Assembly (NCBI RefSeq): GCF_014270105.1 | Contig: NZ_JACNMF010000004.1 | Location: forward strand, 124,001 to 188,000 | Source: Hyunsoonleella aquatilis | GTDB taxonomy: Bacteria; Bacteroidota; Bacteroidia; Flavobacteriales; Flavobacteriaceae | Direction of reading: 5' to 3' | Length of the DNA: 64,000 nt | In this document: positions 16,991 to 26,984 of the stretch, piece by piece | Layout: every line of letters begins with the position of its first letter | Numbering within the stretch: position 1 is the stretch's first letter | Program-made: the position numbers and the translations under genes | The notes under the pieces: generated by a model | Told to the model about the DNA's origin: nothing | Databases searched by the model: none | Seen by the model: the letters and a program-made list of their open reading frames with translations, nothing else

Positions 16991-18909
16991 GCATAGCAAC
17001 GGATTTCAAAAAGTTTTACGTTTTCAACGCCGTAAGTTTCGGTCATTATAAGTTTGACCGCCGTAATTTGTATGGGTTTAAAATTGAATTTAATCAATCT
17101 TGTTCGGTTTTCTGAAATATTGCCCAAGTCTATCCATTTTCCATTGGCTCTTCCTTGAAGACGCATTGCTTTTAGCATTTCCTTAGGTACGCTATTGCTG
17201 AAAAGTTCATCGTTTCTGCTATCCTTTCGCATCATAATGTTGCGATTGACATTGGTATCGCACTTAAGTTCTACTTTGGAAATAGAAATAGGATTTTCCC
17301 ATTCCAACTGAAGCTCTGCAGGCAAACCATCAGATTGCCAATGGTTTATTTTTCCATAGATATCCCGGGAAATACCGTTTAAAAGGTTTTTAGCATCACC
17401 CGAAGATGTTGTGGATGCAAAAATTAAACTTGCATTTTTAGCTAAATCCAATGGGTCTTGAGCGGGACGTTTTGGAATGTAAACATCATCCCGCATTAGC
17501 TGTTCCTGCAATTCATTTATATGATTTTGATAAACGCCTCTCGGAAGAACATTGTGTTTTTTACAAAGCATTGCTGCCGTACCCACGGCTTGCCCTTGCA
17601 ATGCGCAAGTGGCCATAATTCTTGAGGAGGACAGCGCAATATGTGTTTGACTTACATTTCTACCAGCAAACATGAGATTGGGTACATTCTTAGAATACAA
17701 ACTTCTAAATGGAAACTCATATACTTCCTTAAAGTGATAGTGGAAATAACTTGGTGGCTCCGAAATATTTTCGATGCCTCCCGGATTGTGTTCATCTAAA
17801 GACCACCCTCCAAATGCTACGGCATCTTCAAAATGTTTATGCTCTGTCATATCGCGTTCTGATACGATATAGTCGCCTAAAAAACGGCGGGACTCCCTCC
17901 GTCCAGGAACAGAACCTACCCAATCTAAAGCCAAATTTTCTGCTTCAGGAAAATGACCAGAATTCTTAATATAATCCCAAACGCCATGAAGATAAGCCAT
18001 CAACTTATGCCTGTTTTCCTCTGCATCTCCAATAATATCATCATCGCTTCCTATTTCAATCCACCAAATACCATCTTCGTACCATTTGAAATGTCTGCGA
18101 GGATGTGCGCCTTCATGCGTATATTTTATCGCATAAGAAGGCGGACTGTATTTCATGGGTCTTCCCATATCTTTTGAAGACATCAATAATGATGCCCCCA
18201 TTTGCCACCCATCTGGTTCATCGGGCGCATAAGTTTCATTAAATTCTGCTTTTCCTTCCCTACCTGTTCTATATTCAGCTCCTGCGGTGGCCGCTAATAG
18301 CCCGTCACCTGAACAATCGATAAAAATTGGTGCATTTATGGTAAACATTTTTTCGGTAGTAGCTTGCCAACACATTGCAGATTTTATGGTATTCCCATCC
18401 ATAACCGCCTCAACAGCCTGTGTATTCAACATCAAGGTTAAGTTTGGCTCTCGAACTACAAAATCGTACATCACATGATCAAAAACAGGAAAAGATTCCT
18501 GTGCATTTTCAAAGCGGTTGTGCAATAAAATTTCTTCGATAATTCCTGTTTCCCGTTCAGCTTTTCCTTTTAAATCGTTCACCCCATTTAAGTGTACCCT
18601 TATTTCACTTGAAGCATTACCGCCCAAAACAGGCCTGTCCTGAACCAACACTGTCTTAGAACCATTTCTTGCCGCCGCTACTGCTGCACATATTCCTGCA
18701 GCACCGCCACCAACAACGACTACATCATAGTCTTTAGTTATTTTTCTTTTAGGTGTACCCGTTTTTCCCGTGCCGAGGTGATACCATTTATCTTTGGGTT
18801 TATCATAAACAATATCATTGGTGCTAGCACAAGATGTAAAAATTAATGGCACGGAACCAGCCGCAATGGCCGCGGTTGTTCCTTTTTTAAAAAAATCTCT
18901 TCTTTTCAT
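16987..18909 (-). CDS. Tat-exported FAD-dependent oxidoreductase, lipoprotein
   Basis: Protein of 640 residues. Its N-terminus is a twin-arginine signal (MKRRDFFKKG) ending in a lipobox-like TSC (C27), so it is exported folded and probably anchored. The FAD-binding Rossmann motif is VVVVGGGAAGICAA (63-76), and GGNASSEIRVHLNG is typical of the FAD_oxidored family. The last ~150 residues look like a beta-sandwich, discoidin-like. Enzymes of this family occur in polysaccharide loci, but no substrate is established. It could oxidise a carrageenan-derived sugar in the periplasm, and it is coupled to the unknown gene downstream. Confidence 0.72.
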   Translation of the reverse strand: MKRRDFFKKGTTAAIAAGSVPLIFTSCASTNDIVYDKPKDKWYHLGTGKTGTPKRKITKDYDVVVVGGGAAGICAAVAAARNGSKTVLVQDRPVLGGNASSEIRVHLNGVNDLKGKAERETGIIEEILLHNRFENAQESFPVFDHVMYDFVVREPNLTLMLNTQAVEAVMDGNTIKSAMCWQATTEKMFTINAPIFIDCSGDGLLAATAGAEYRTGREGKAEFNETYAPDEPDGWQMGASLLMSSKDMGRPMKYSPPSYAIKYTHEGAHPRRHFKWYEDGIWWIEIGSDDDIIGDAEENRHKLMAYLHGVWDYIKNSGHFPEAENLALDWVGSVPGRRESRRFLGDYIVSERDMTEHKHFEDAVAFGGWSLDEHNPGGIENISEPPSYFHYHFKEVYEFPFRSLYSKNVPNLMFAGRNVSQTHIALSSSRIMATCALQGQAVGTAAMLCKKHNVLPRGVYQNHINELQEQLMRDDVYIPKRPAQDPLDLAKNASLIFASTTSSGDAKNLLNGISRDIYGKINHWQSDGLPAELQLEWENPISISKVELKCDTNVNRNIMMRKDSRNDELFSNSVPKEMLKAMRLQGRANGKWIDLGNISENRTRLIKFNFKPIQITAVKLIMTETYGVENVKLFEIRCYA

Positions 18910-18924
18910 TTTGTCTAATCTAGC

Positions 18925-20583
18925 TTATGTTTTTGGTATATTTCCTTGCCAACTTTTATTGAATTGAATCATAAGTTTTTCAACTATGTCAGGATGCACC
19001 TCTGCAATATTTTTAGTTTCTAACGGATCGGTATTGTGATCGTATAATTCTATAAAAACAGGTTCTTTTTCAGAGTTTTCTCTGTCTTTCCAAACGATAA
19101 AGCGATAGTCTTTTGTCCGCATGGCGTAGCCCATAAGATTGTTTTCAAATAAATTCCTATCCCATGTATCACCTTGTTGTTTGATAATTCGTTCTTCAAC
19201 TTCCTCGAGTAATGGCCCGAAATAGGTCTCGCGCATTGCAGGCCTGATTGGAAATGCGCCCCATTCCCGTAATGCCGGTGAAGGAAACTGACTGAATACA
19301 GCCGGTTTCCAATCCAAATCTGGGTTTTCAATTAAAGGTTTAAAACTTGTACCCTCAACATGTGTTGGCATTTCTAAACCAGCCAAATCTGCCAATGTAG
19401 GATACATATCGATTAATTCTACCAACGCATCGGTGGTTTTTCCTTGACTTCCTTTTGGCATATCATGTGTCCAAATCATCATGGGAACTCGCGTCGCAAT
19501 TTCATAATTGGTAGCCTTTCCCCAAATGCCCATATCGCCTAAATGCCAACCGTGGTCGCTCCAAACGATAATGATGGTGTTATCTCTAATGCCTGCTTCT
19601 TCCAAAGCGGAAATCATTTTCCCTATTTGGGCATCTACATAGCTTATACAGGCCAAATAGGCGTGCTTCAAGGTAACCGCTAAAGAATCCTTTATTTTAC
19701 CTTTCTTTGGAATTCCACTTCTAACGCGTAATTCAAACGATGGGTGCAATCCCACTTGGGCACCCTTTTCAGGGCTTTTGGTTTGTGTTGATAGTTTGAT
19801 ATCCTCCCTGTTGTATAAATCCCAATACTTTTTTGGCGACACCCAATTTAAATGTGGTTTGTTAAAGCCTAAACCCAAAAAAAATGGTTTCTCTGGATTG
19901 CTTTTTAGCATCTCCTTCATGGTTGCGATAGCCAATTCGGTGTTGTAACCATCATGATAGGTGTTATCTGGAACATCAGCACTTTCGTAAGCCTGCCCCA
20001 TGGCCAAACCATATTTGGCAACCTCTCCATATTTTTCCATCATGGTCTTTCTCGTTGCAAAGCGTTCCTCAATATTTTCTTTTAACGCAAATCCAATAGG
20101 ATTTTTTATGCCTTTTGAAGTCATACTATCTATTGCGGGTAATTTACTCCAAGACTTTTCATCATCTAAATCACCATGATGAAATATTTTACCCGTGTAG
20201 ACGGTTTCATACCCATTATTTTTGAAATGCTGAGGAAGTGTAACAACATCAGGATTAGCTTCCCTAAATTTGATATAATTATGAAACACACCACTGGTTT
20301 CGGGCCGAATTCCAGTTAGTAAACTGGCCCTGGAAGGCCCACATATAGCTTGTTGGCAATACGCCTTTTCGAATAGTAAACCCTGACTAGCCAATTTATC
20401 CAAATTGGGGCTTATTGCAATTTCTGAACCATAGCATCCTAATTCTGGACGCAAATCGTCAATACCAATAAAAAGGATATTAGGTTGTTTTTGAACCGCT
20501 TCCTTCTTTTCTTCACAACCTAAAAAAACAAAAACTAATAGGCTGAAAATTATTGCCTTACTATAAATATCCTTATTTAACAT
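18925..20583 (-). CDS. S1 sulfatase, iduronate-2-sulfatase-like, lipoprotein (paralogue A)
   Basis: The start is taken at ATG 20583; the longer reading frame would start with TTG inside the upstream GH16 gene. The product has 552 residues. Lipobox at LGC (C23). The formylglycine cysteine is C81 in CGPSRASLLTG, with the calcium-site D42-D43 in GIDDLRPE and a later WSDHGWHLGD motif. The ELGCYGS and WSDHGWHLGD features match the iduronate-2-sulfatase-like S1 group. Probably desulfates carrageenan oligosaccharides in the periplasm, after maturation by an anaerobic or FGE-type system not seen here. Close paralogue of 26985-28634 in the same operon. Confidence 0.9.
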   Translation of the reverse strand: MLNKDIYSKAIIFSLLVFVFLGCEEKKEAVQKQPNILFIGIDDLRPELGCYGSEIAISPNLDKLASQGLLFEKAYCQQAICGPSRASLLTGIRPETSGVFHNYIKFREANPDVVTLPQHFKNNGYETVYTGKIFHHGDLDDEKSWSKLPAIDSMTSKGIKNPIGFALKENIEERFATRKTMMEKYGEVAKYGLAMGQAYESADVPDNTYHDGYNTELAIATMKEMLKSNPEKPFFLGLGFNKPHLNWVSPKKYWDLYNREDIKLSTQTKSPEKGAQVGLHPSFELRVRSGIPKKGKIKDSLAVTLKHAYLACISYVDAQIGKMISALEEAGIRDNTIIIVWSDHGWHLGDMGIWGKATNYEIATRVPMMIWTHDMPKGSQGKTTDALVELIDMYPTLADLAGLEMPTHVEGTSFKPLIENPDLDWKPAVFSQFPSPALREWGAFPIRPAMRETYFGPLLEEVEERIIKQQGDTWDRNLFENNLMGYAMRTKDYRFIVWKDRENSEKEPVFIELYDHNTDPLETKNIAEVHPDIVEKLMIQFNKSWQGNIPKT

Positions 20584-20588
20584 GCACT

Positions 20589-21524
20589 TTATCTCTTTTC
20601 CCAAACCCTAATGTAATCAACATACATAGTTGTTGGCATACCTTCCAACTGCTTTTTAGCATCTTCATTTACCAACGGATTCACTGCTCTATTTGCATTG
20701 TTTGAGAATTCAACAAAAGGCCTTCTTAAGCCTAAAGATGCCGTTACATTCATTGGTCTATACCAATCTGTATTGGGCTTACTGGCAATTTTTACACCAT
20801 CAACATACCAAATGATTTTTGTTGCATTTACCTCGCAACCGTAAACATGATAATTTTTGCTTGGGTCGTCCTCTAATCGGTATTTGTTCAATTGCGATTC
20901 AGGATGTTTTTTTGGTCTGAACCACACGCCCTTTCCGTTTACTTTTTTAACCAAATGAAGGTTATGATCGGTATCTTTTATGTCGTCTTGATGCCCTTTG
21001 TACCAATCAAACTGTTGTAACTCAACCACATCTATTTCACAATATATGGTTTTGCCATCGGCTACATCTCCATCAAAATCACTGTAGAGCCAAAACGAAG
21101 GACAAACGCCCCAGCCGTTTTTGGGACCGGGAACATCTATAACAGCTCCTTTTATTCTTGCTTCTACATAACCCGTTGTAAAGGTTGCTTTAGATTTTAG
21201 TATGCCCGATTTAAAATAGGTTCCGCCGTCTGAAACATTATCGGCATTGTGCCTCATGGTCAATTCTGCTATACCGCTTTTAGCCTTTGCATTGGTTTCG
21301 TTATTCCATTTCCAGCCCGTGGTATTGGGCAAATAAGAGTTTTTATACCACTTTGCCCAATCTATGTCTTCATCGTTAAACTCATCTGACAAGGCGTTTA
21401 CCAATTGCCATGAATCATTGGTATTTGAAGTTGCTAACGGCTGAAATATTTTAGATTGAACACCCTTTTGAACTTTACAATTCGTGATAAGCACAATTAA
21501 AAAAATCCATACTAGCTTCTTCAC
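20589..21524 (-). CDS. cgkA: Kappa-carrageenase, GH16
   Basis: Protein of 311 residues starting at GTG 21524, with a lipobox (LITNC, C16). The GH16 catalytic motif EIDVVE places E163, D165 and E168 at the same residue numbers as the published P. carrageenovora kappa-carrageenase active site. Other segments also match that enzyme as I remember it: DEFN, YVEARIKGA, DHNLHLV, VWFRP, IWYVDGVKIA and LGLRRP. Expected to hydrolyse the beta-1,4 bonds of kappa-carrageenan, acting at the surface or in the periplasm. It sits between the GH42-like gene and a sulfatase with gaps of 32 and 5 bp. Confidence 0.9.
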   Translation of the reverse strand: MKKLVWIFLIVLITNCKVQKGVQSKIFQPLATSNTNDSWQLVNALSDEFNDEDIDWAKWYKNSYLPNTTGWKWNNETNAKAKSGIAELTMRHNADNVSDGGTYFKSGILKSKATFTTGYVEARIKGAVIDVPGPKNGWGVCPSFWLYSDFDGDVADGKTIYCEIDVVELQQFDWYKGHQDDIKDTDHNLHLVKKVNGKGVWFRPKKHPESQLNKYRLEDDPSKNYHVYGCEVNATKIIWYVDGVKIASKPNTDWYRPMNVTASLGLRRPFVEFSNNANRAVNPLVNEDAKKQLEGMPTTMYVDYIRVWEKR

Positions 21525-21556
21525 AGGAAATCAACTTTAGGTGTTATATTTTGAAT

Positions 21557-23935
21557 TTACTTAACCTCTAATAACAATACTTCTTCTGATACCAAATCGA
21601 ATTCAGCCTCCATTTCATTTGATGTCATTAAATCTTTGATGGTTGTTGGTGCACCAGATTTTAAGGACAGTTTAATTTTAGCAGTATTGTGACCTACGTT
21701 TAGTAAATTCACCAAATACGAGCCATCATCTTGTTTCACAACTCTTGAAATTACCGTTTTAAAGTCCAATCCGTTATCAGATTCTACAATCACATCGGGC
21801 ATTTGATCTGCCACTTGCGTTAAAGCAGTTTCTTTAATTTTAGCCATGTCGCCATCTAAGGTGATTAAATTGCCTTTACCAGCGGTTAATTTCTTATTGC
21901 GCTTTTTATCGTATTCGTCCATTGATAAACTCTCAGATGAATCCAAAATTACAGTTCCTCCGCTGTTTAAATAAGATTGTAACGCATCAAATTCTGAGTT
22001 GGTTACATATTTCGTTTTATAAACAACTACGGTATTCCAAGTACTATTATCCTGTTTTTCGATGATGTTCTTCGTAACAAAACCTAACGGAAGCCCTTCA
22101 AAGAACAACGACTTATACATTTTAGTGGCTTCAGTCATATATTTTGGTGTATTGATAGCAGATGTTTCCGAGTAAAACAAACGTAACGGACGTGATTGTC
22201 CACGAAGCGCAATAATTTCTTCTGAAAATGAATTCAAATCGAACATTACTTGGGTAACCTCGTTAGTGATATGCGGTTGCATGTTGTTTGAACCTGCGTA
22301 AGCGCCACCCAAACCCGGATCGAAGAAATTCAATTCGCCTTCTAAACGGTCTTCTGGCGAACCATCTGGGTCGCGCGCCCAAAACCATCCCGTATTGGCA
22401 TCCATACCCATAAGGGTAGCTAACCAATATACGTTTCTAACATAGCTTGTGCGCATATCCAATTTTCTATACATACCCGATGACAAGAAATGAGATTCAG
22501 AATTCACATTAATCTTTTCCGGTGCTACCGACTCCAAAAAATCATGCAAAATGGCCATCCCGTCCCATTTATAAGCATAGTCTTTATGCCAATCAGAGTT
22601 AATATGCGGGCGAATACTTGGGTCTCCCAAGGCTTTTGCATCATGACCAATCATGGTAGTTAATTCTGTAAGTGCTTCAAAATCCATTCCGTGAGAACGG
22701 GAATCTTCATAAAATGTTCGTGGAAATAGTTTAATATGCGTATCTGCCTCGGGGTTAACCGAGTGCAAATTTTCTTGATTAAAAGTGAACCATTCCGTGG
22801 TTCTGTGCATGTTATAACGACACCAATCAAACCAAATGGGTTTTCCTTGAAGTGCTGTGGCTATCGGTATTTCTATTTCAACCTTATTAAAATTGACATA
22901 AGAGGTTTCCCAATTGGCATTCAATTTTTGAATGTTATTATTGTACTTTTTCTTCAACCAACCTCTAAAGTTATTCAGGGTATATGAAGAAATAGCATTC
23001 ATCTCCTGGTATTTAGCCGTCCAATGGCCTTTTTCCGAATACCAGTGCGGTTCGTTAGCAAAAACGTAACCCAACTCCGTAACTTTTTTGCCTTTGGTGA
23101 GTTCACCTGTATGACGAATGATTTTTCCCCATAAATCCTTGGCAACAGGGTTATCAATGTCAAACCCTAAAAACAATGAGCGCCCTTTACGAACTTCTGG
23201 CTCCTTCTTCTCAACCCACTCTGGAATACCCATGCCCCAATAATACAAAAACCCAATATTGGTATCAGGAATACCAGTAAGCTCTTTCATCAATTCTTCA
23301 TCCCAAGTCCCATCCTCTTTCATTAAAAAAGAGTTAATCGCGCGATCGTGATCTACAGGATATAAATTCTCACCTCCATGATACAGCGCCCCTAAATGAT
23401 CGTTATAAACTTGCTCGTTTGTTAACGGTTGCCCCACTGTTTTGGAGAAATAATCATAAGGAAAAATAGGTTTGCCATTACTAACAAACATATTATCACC
23501 AGCTTTGGTGTTTTGCCAATCTACCTTATTAACGGGTCTTCGCTTTATTTTACCATTAAGCTCTTTGTTTAAATCATCAATACTTTTATCTAAAATTTGA
23601 ATCACTTTTTTGCGTTCAAAATCTGGCAACATTTCGGCTAAAGAATCTTTATTGGGCGCATAATAGCGCTCGTAACCAAAAAGCTTTGCTATAGCGTCTT
23701 TATTCGCTTCATCCCAATTTGCAAACTTTATAAATTCCTTGGAAAACCATAATGTTGTTTCTTCTCGTGTTACATCAATGTCTTTAGAACGAGCCTTATC
23801 CATAAGCCTCTCAAGGGTTTCTATTTTAGATAGGGCTTCTTGTTCTAGTGTTTTTTCAGATTCACAAGACAGAATATTGCCTACTAAAAATAGGCCAATA
23901 GCAAGTTTTAATAAATTAGATTTTAAAATATCCAT
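21557..23935 (-). CDS. GH42-like beta-galactosidase (clan GH-A), lipoprotein
   Basis: Protein of 792 residues with a lipobox (ILSC, C24). The TIM-barrel core shows ANEPHWY with E295 as the candidate acid/base, and NVNSES with E480 as the candidate nucleophile. FRGWLKKKYNNNIQKLNANW (323-342) is a GH42 hallmark. An extra N-terminal helical region (about 30-130) and a C-terminal trimerisation/beta domain are present. It could be an exo-beta-galactosidase on carrageenan oligosaccharides; the carrageenan-active GH167 family is a related alternative. I cannot separate the two by eye. Confidence 0.7.
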   Translation of the reverse strand: MDILKSNLLKLAIGLFLVGNILSCESEKTLEQEALSKIETLERLMDKARSKDIDVTREETTLWFSKEFIKFANWDEANKDAIAKLFGYERYYAPNKDSLAEMLPDFERKKVIQILDKSIDDLNKELNGKIKRRPVNKVDWQNTKAGDNMFVSNGKPIFPYDYFSKTVGQPLTNEQVYNDHLGALYHGGENLYPVDHDRAINSFLMKEDGTWDEELMKELTGIPDTNIGFLYYWGMGIPEWVEKKEPEVRKGRSLFLGFDIDNPVAKDLWGKIIRHTGELTKGKKVTELGYVFANEPHWYSEKGHWTAKYQEMNAISSYTLNNFRGWLKKKYNNNIQKLNANWETSYVNFNKVEIEIPIATALQGKPIWFDWCRYNMHRTTEWFTFNQENLHSVNPEADTHIKLFPRTFYEDSRSHGMDFEALTELTTMIGHDAKALGDPSIRPHINSDWHKDYAYKWDGMAILHDFLESVAPEKINVNSESHFLSSGMYRKLDMRTSYVRNVYWLATLMGMDANTGWFWARDPDGSPEDRLEGELNFFDPGLGGAYAGSNNMQPHITNEVTQVMFDLNSFSEEIIALRGQSRPLRLFYSETSAINTPKYMTEATKMYKSLFFEGLPLGFVTKNIIEKQDNSTWNTVVVYKTKYVTNSEFDALQSYLNSGGTVILDSSESLSMDEYDKKRNKKLTAGKGNLITLDGDMAKIKETALTQVADQMPDVIVESDNGLDFKTVISRVVKQDDGSYLVNLLNVGHNTAKIKLSLKSGAPTTIKDLMTSNEMEAEFDLVSEEVLLLEVK

Positions 23936-24027
23936 AATTTTAAATTTTATTGTCAGAATTATAATTTTAGTTTAGTCATTATACAATACAGTTATATGAA
24001 AGTTTAATTGGCTTTAGAGCCAAAAAA

Positions 24028-25062
24028 CTATTCATTTAAATCTAAATATGAAATAGTGTAAGGTTTACTATGCTTTGAATTTATCATACCCTTTGCTACC
24101 ATTAAATCAAAGTTTGAGATAACCAGCTTACCGTTATAAACAATCAAATCCGCAGGTTGATCCAAACCACCTAAAGCGCCATCATTATCTGGATATTGTG
24201 CTAAAAGTTCTATATTTTGATTGGTATCTACTTTAAAAATTTGATTTTGTGCAAACCCTGCTACATATAAATTTCCTTTGTCATCTATATTGATTCCATC
24301 TGGAGCAGAATTGACGGGGAGTTTAGCATAAACCTCGTCCCTTTCTACTTTTCCATCTGCATTTAAAGTGAGTTTATAAATAGTAGCATCTCCAAGATTT
24401 CCAACAAATAATTCTCCTTTTTTATTAAAAACTAAACCGTCTAGCCCTACCTGACGTTTTAAATTTTGGGTTACGGAGGTGTAAATTAAGTTTTTGTCGG
24501 ATCTGTCATTATTAACTCTAATATCTCTTTCAGTTGTTTTAAAACAATAGACTCCTCCAACAACTTTGTCTTTTTTAAGCTTTGGTAAATTAGTTTGTGT
24601 TATATAAACATATCCATTGTTGTATCGAATACCATTAATTGAATTAAAACCATATGCTACGATTTCGGTAGATATCAATTTATTATCATTAAAAACCATT
24701 CTTAACAATCTGCCTTTGTTCTGTTGATTATCACATAGATAAAGCGCTCCTTGATCATCATAGGCAATACCCATTGGGTTTGATTTTCCAGTAGAGGCTA
24801 ATACTGGAATTTCTACTAACTTTGTAACTTTTCCATCCCTTGAAATGCTCATTAAAACACCAGGCTTGGTTTTGTCAGCAAAATTTGGGCATGAAAGTGT
24901 TAAACTTCCATCTGGTGCAATATCAAAAGCATCTGGTGTTGGACAAATGTCTGGTAGTTTTGCAAATAGTTTAGTAGTTAGCAAGTGCTTATTTTGTGCC
25001 GTTGTACTTGCAGTTAGTGCAAAAAAAACAATAGCGAAAAGCGAGATTTTTAGTAAATTCAA
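24028..25062 (-). CDS. SMP-30/gluconolactonase-like beta-propeller, secreted
   Basis: Protein of 344 residues starting at TTG 25062; an in-frame stop lies just upstream. Signal peptide ends at ASTTAQ. The beta-propeller repeats of the SMP-30/gluconolactonase/NHL type are visible: GIAYDDQGALYLCDN, DGLVFNKKGELFVGN and DGINIDDKGNLYVAG. Family members hydrolyse sugar lactones with a divalent metal. In this operon a galactono- or anhydrogalactono-lactone is a plausible substrate, feeding the galactonate dehydratase at 54242. Export to the periplasm means oxidation of the sugar would also have to occur there. Confidence 0.65.
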   Translation of the reverse strand: MNLLKISLFAIVFFALTASTTAQNKHLLTTKLFAKLPDICPTPDAFDIAPDGSLTLSCPNFADKTKPGVLMSISRDGKVTKLVEIPVLASTGKSNPMGIAYDDQGALYLCDNQQNKGRLLRMVFNDNKLISTEIVAYGFNSINGIRYNNGYVYITQTNLPKLKKDKVVGGVYCFKTTERDIRVNNDRSDKNLIYTSVTQNLKRQVGLDGLVFNKKGELFVGNLGDATIYKLTLNADGKVERDEVYAKLPVNSAPDGINIDDKGNLYVAGFAQNQIFKVDTNQNIELLAQYPDNDGALGGLDQPADLIVYNGKLVISNFDLMVAKGMINSKHSKPYTISYLDLNE

Positions 25063-25096
25063 AACTATACTGATTTAATATTTTTGCTTAGAACGG

Positions 25097-26974
25097 CTAA
25101 TTCGTATTATACACTTTATTAACTTCGGATAAATTTAACTTTAAAGATTCTCCATTGCTCCAAGTAACCATGGCTTCTTCAATGGTTGCGGTTTTACCCA
25201 AACCAACATGCAAATAGGTATCTAACCCTTGCGAGTAAGAGGACGATGTTGCTCCAACTGCGCGTTTATAAATCTTTCCATCGGACTTTAAAGTAAGTAC
25301 AGCACCTATTGGTAACGCCTTTCCTGAAGGGGAGTTTCCAACATTCACCACAACAAAATTATTGTCGCTTTTAAGGTTGTTGGTAAACAGATGCCATCGC
25401 CCGCGTTCGTTACAATAAATGATATCCAAATCGCCATCTTTATCGTAGTCAAGAGCATCGGCACCCATGCCTGTTGAACCAATTTCGGTTCTAACTACGC
25501 CGTGATTCTTAATTAGATTGAAATTTTTACCCTCGTTATTCAGAAGTATAAATTGTTCAATTTTTGAAGCTGAATGCCCATATCGAACGACAAACAAGTC
25601 AGACCATCCATCATTATTGAAATCACCAACAGCCGTACTTGAAGTTTGTTCTTTTAAATCGATGCCTAATTTAGCGGTTACGTCTACAAAGGTTCCATTC
25701 TGATTTTCCAATAATTTCGCAGGTAAATCCTTTAGGGAAATGGTTTCTGGTTTACCGATTACATTATGAATTACTGCCGAAGTTGGTGAATCCGTATGCC
25801 CAGATAAGCGCCACTTGTTATTACCCAAATAGCCGATATACAGACCTTCTTTTTCAGTATCCTTGGGAAAGCCCTCCCCTTCTTTTTGAGTAATTGTTAG
25901 ATTTTGTCCACCGTGTTGATCTAGCGTTCTTTCGTATAGGGTTTTATTTTTTCCGATGTTGATATCAAAATGTGGATACGCCATTTGAAGGTTTTCCAAA
26001 ATCAAGTCGCCCTCTACCTGAATTTCATGATGGAATGCTCTTCTTCTATCGAAAAAATGGTACGTTTTAGTTTCTTCGTTATAGTCGCTTTCAGAATCGA
26101 ATGGGTGCTTCGAGCGCGTTAAAAACAAATCGAAATCGCCATCATTATCAAAATCAATTTCCGAAACGCTATTTACTAAATTAGTATTGGTCAGATTCCC
26201 TAAAACCTCTTCTGAAACATCAATAAATTCAAAATTTTCACCACCTTTCACAGCAATAATTTTACTTCCGCCGTAAAATATAAAATCCTTTACGCCATCG
26301 TTGTTAAAATCGATGATAGTAGTCCGCATATTGAATCGATCTGCGTATGGCAAAAGTCCATCAAACACAAAGTCCTTTTCCGTATCCCTTTTGTAAAGGA
26401 AATGTGCTCTCTCCCATTTTTTATTGGGAGGAAAGGCCGATAAAATCAAATCCTGTTCACCATTGTTGTCAGCATCAAAGAATTTTACCGCTCGCCCGCG
26501 ACTCGCTTCAAAATGCTTGAATTCATTCTCTTCGGAAACAGTTCTGTCTTTATAAATGGTATAGGCACGCAATTTTCGAGGGTTTTTCCCGTCACCACCA
26601 CCCGGTTGCACCAGTACTTCCTGCAAGCCATCACCATTATAATCCCCAACAGAAATACCGTGTGTATCTCCGAAGATAAATGGTTGCCCGAGTTCATAAG
26701 TGCCTTTATTGTTCCAAAACACTTCAACCCTTCGAGCGTGCTCTGTAAGCAATAGATCCAACCATCCATCTTGGTCCAAATCGGCAATTACGGCATTATC
26801 GAATTTTCTACGAGACCGTTCTTCTTTCGGAAAATCTTTGCTTTCGGAAAAAGATAACATGGTTTGGGTTTGGGTATTCTGGTTTTGAGCTTTGCACCCT
26901 GTATTCATCATTAAAAATGAAACAACGCAGGCTGTAAAACCTATTGTACTAGAATATTTAAAAAAAAGATTCAT
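25097..26974 (-). CDS. FG-GAP/VCBS-repeat protein with ASPIC/UnbV C-terminal domain (copy 1)
   Basis: The ATG at 26974 is chosen because the longer frame would start with TTG inside the preceding sulfatase. The product has 625 residues. Signal with a lipobox-like TGC. Several calcium-binding FG-GAP/VCBS blades (for example DLDQDGWLD, DFNNDGVKD, DFDNDGDFD, DYDKDGDLD) form a beta-propeller. The end (AVGATSSSYSQGLDTYLHVGLGK) is an ASPIC/UnbV domain. No catalytic residues are assigned for the family; sugar binding or lyase/hydrolase activity is possible. A paralogue is in the next operon (31237-33093). Confidence 0.75.
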   Translation of the reverse strand: MNLFFKYSSTIGFTACVVSFLMMNTGCKAQNQNTQTQTMLSFSESKDFPKEERSRRKFDNAVIADLDQDGWLDLLLTEHARRVEVFWNNKGTYELGQPFIFGDTHGISVGDYNGDGLQEVLVQPGGGDGKNPRKLRAYTIYKDRTVSEENEFKHFEASRGRAVKFFDADNNGEQDLILSAFPPNKKWERAHFLYKRDTEKDFVFDGLLPYADRFNMRTTIIDFNNDGVKDFIFYGGSKIIAVKGGENFEFIDVSEEVLGNLTNTNLVNSVSEIDFDNDGDFDLFLTRSKHPFDSESDYNEETKTYHFFDRRRAFHHEIQVEGDLILENLQMAYPHFDINIGKNKTLYERTLDQHGGQNLTITQKEGEGFPKDTEKEGLYIGYLGNNKWRLSGHTDSPTSAVIHNVIGKPETISLKDLPAKLLENQNGTFVDVTAKLGIDLKEQTSSTAVGDFNNDGWSDLFVVRYGHSASKIEQFILLNNEGKNFNLIKNHGVVRTEIGSTGMGADALDYDKDGDLDIIYCNERGRWHLFTNNLKSDNNFVVVNVGNSPSGKALPIGAVLTLKSDGKIYKRAVGATSSSYSQGLDTYLHVGLGKTATIEEAMVTWSNGESLKLNLSEVNKVYNTN

Positions 26975-26984
26975 AATTTTTCCA

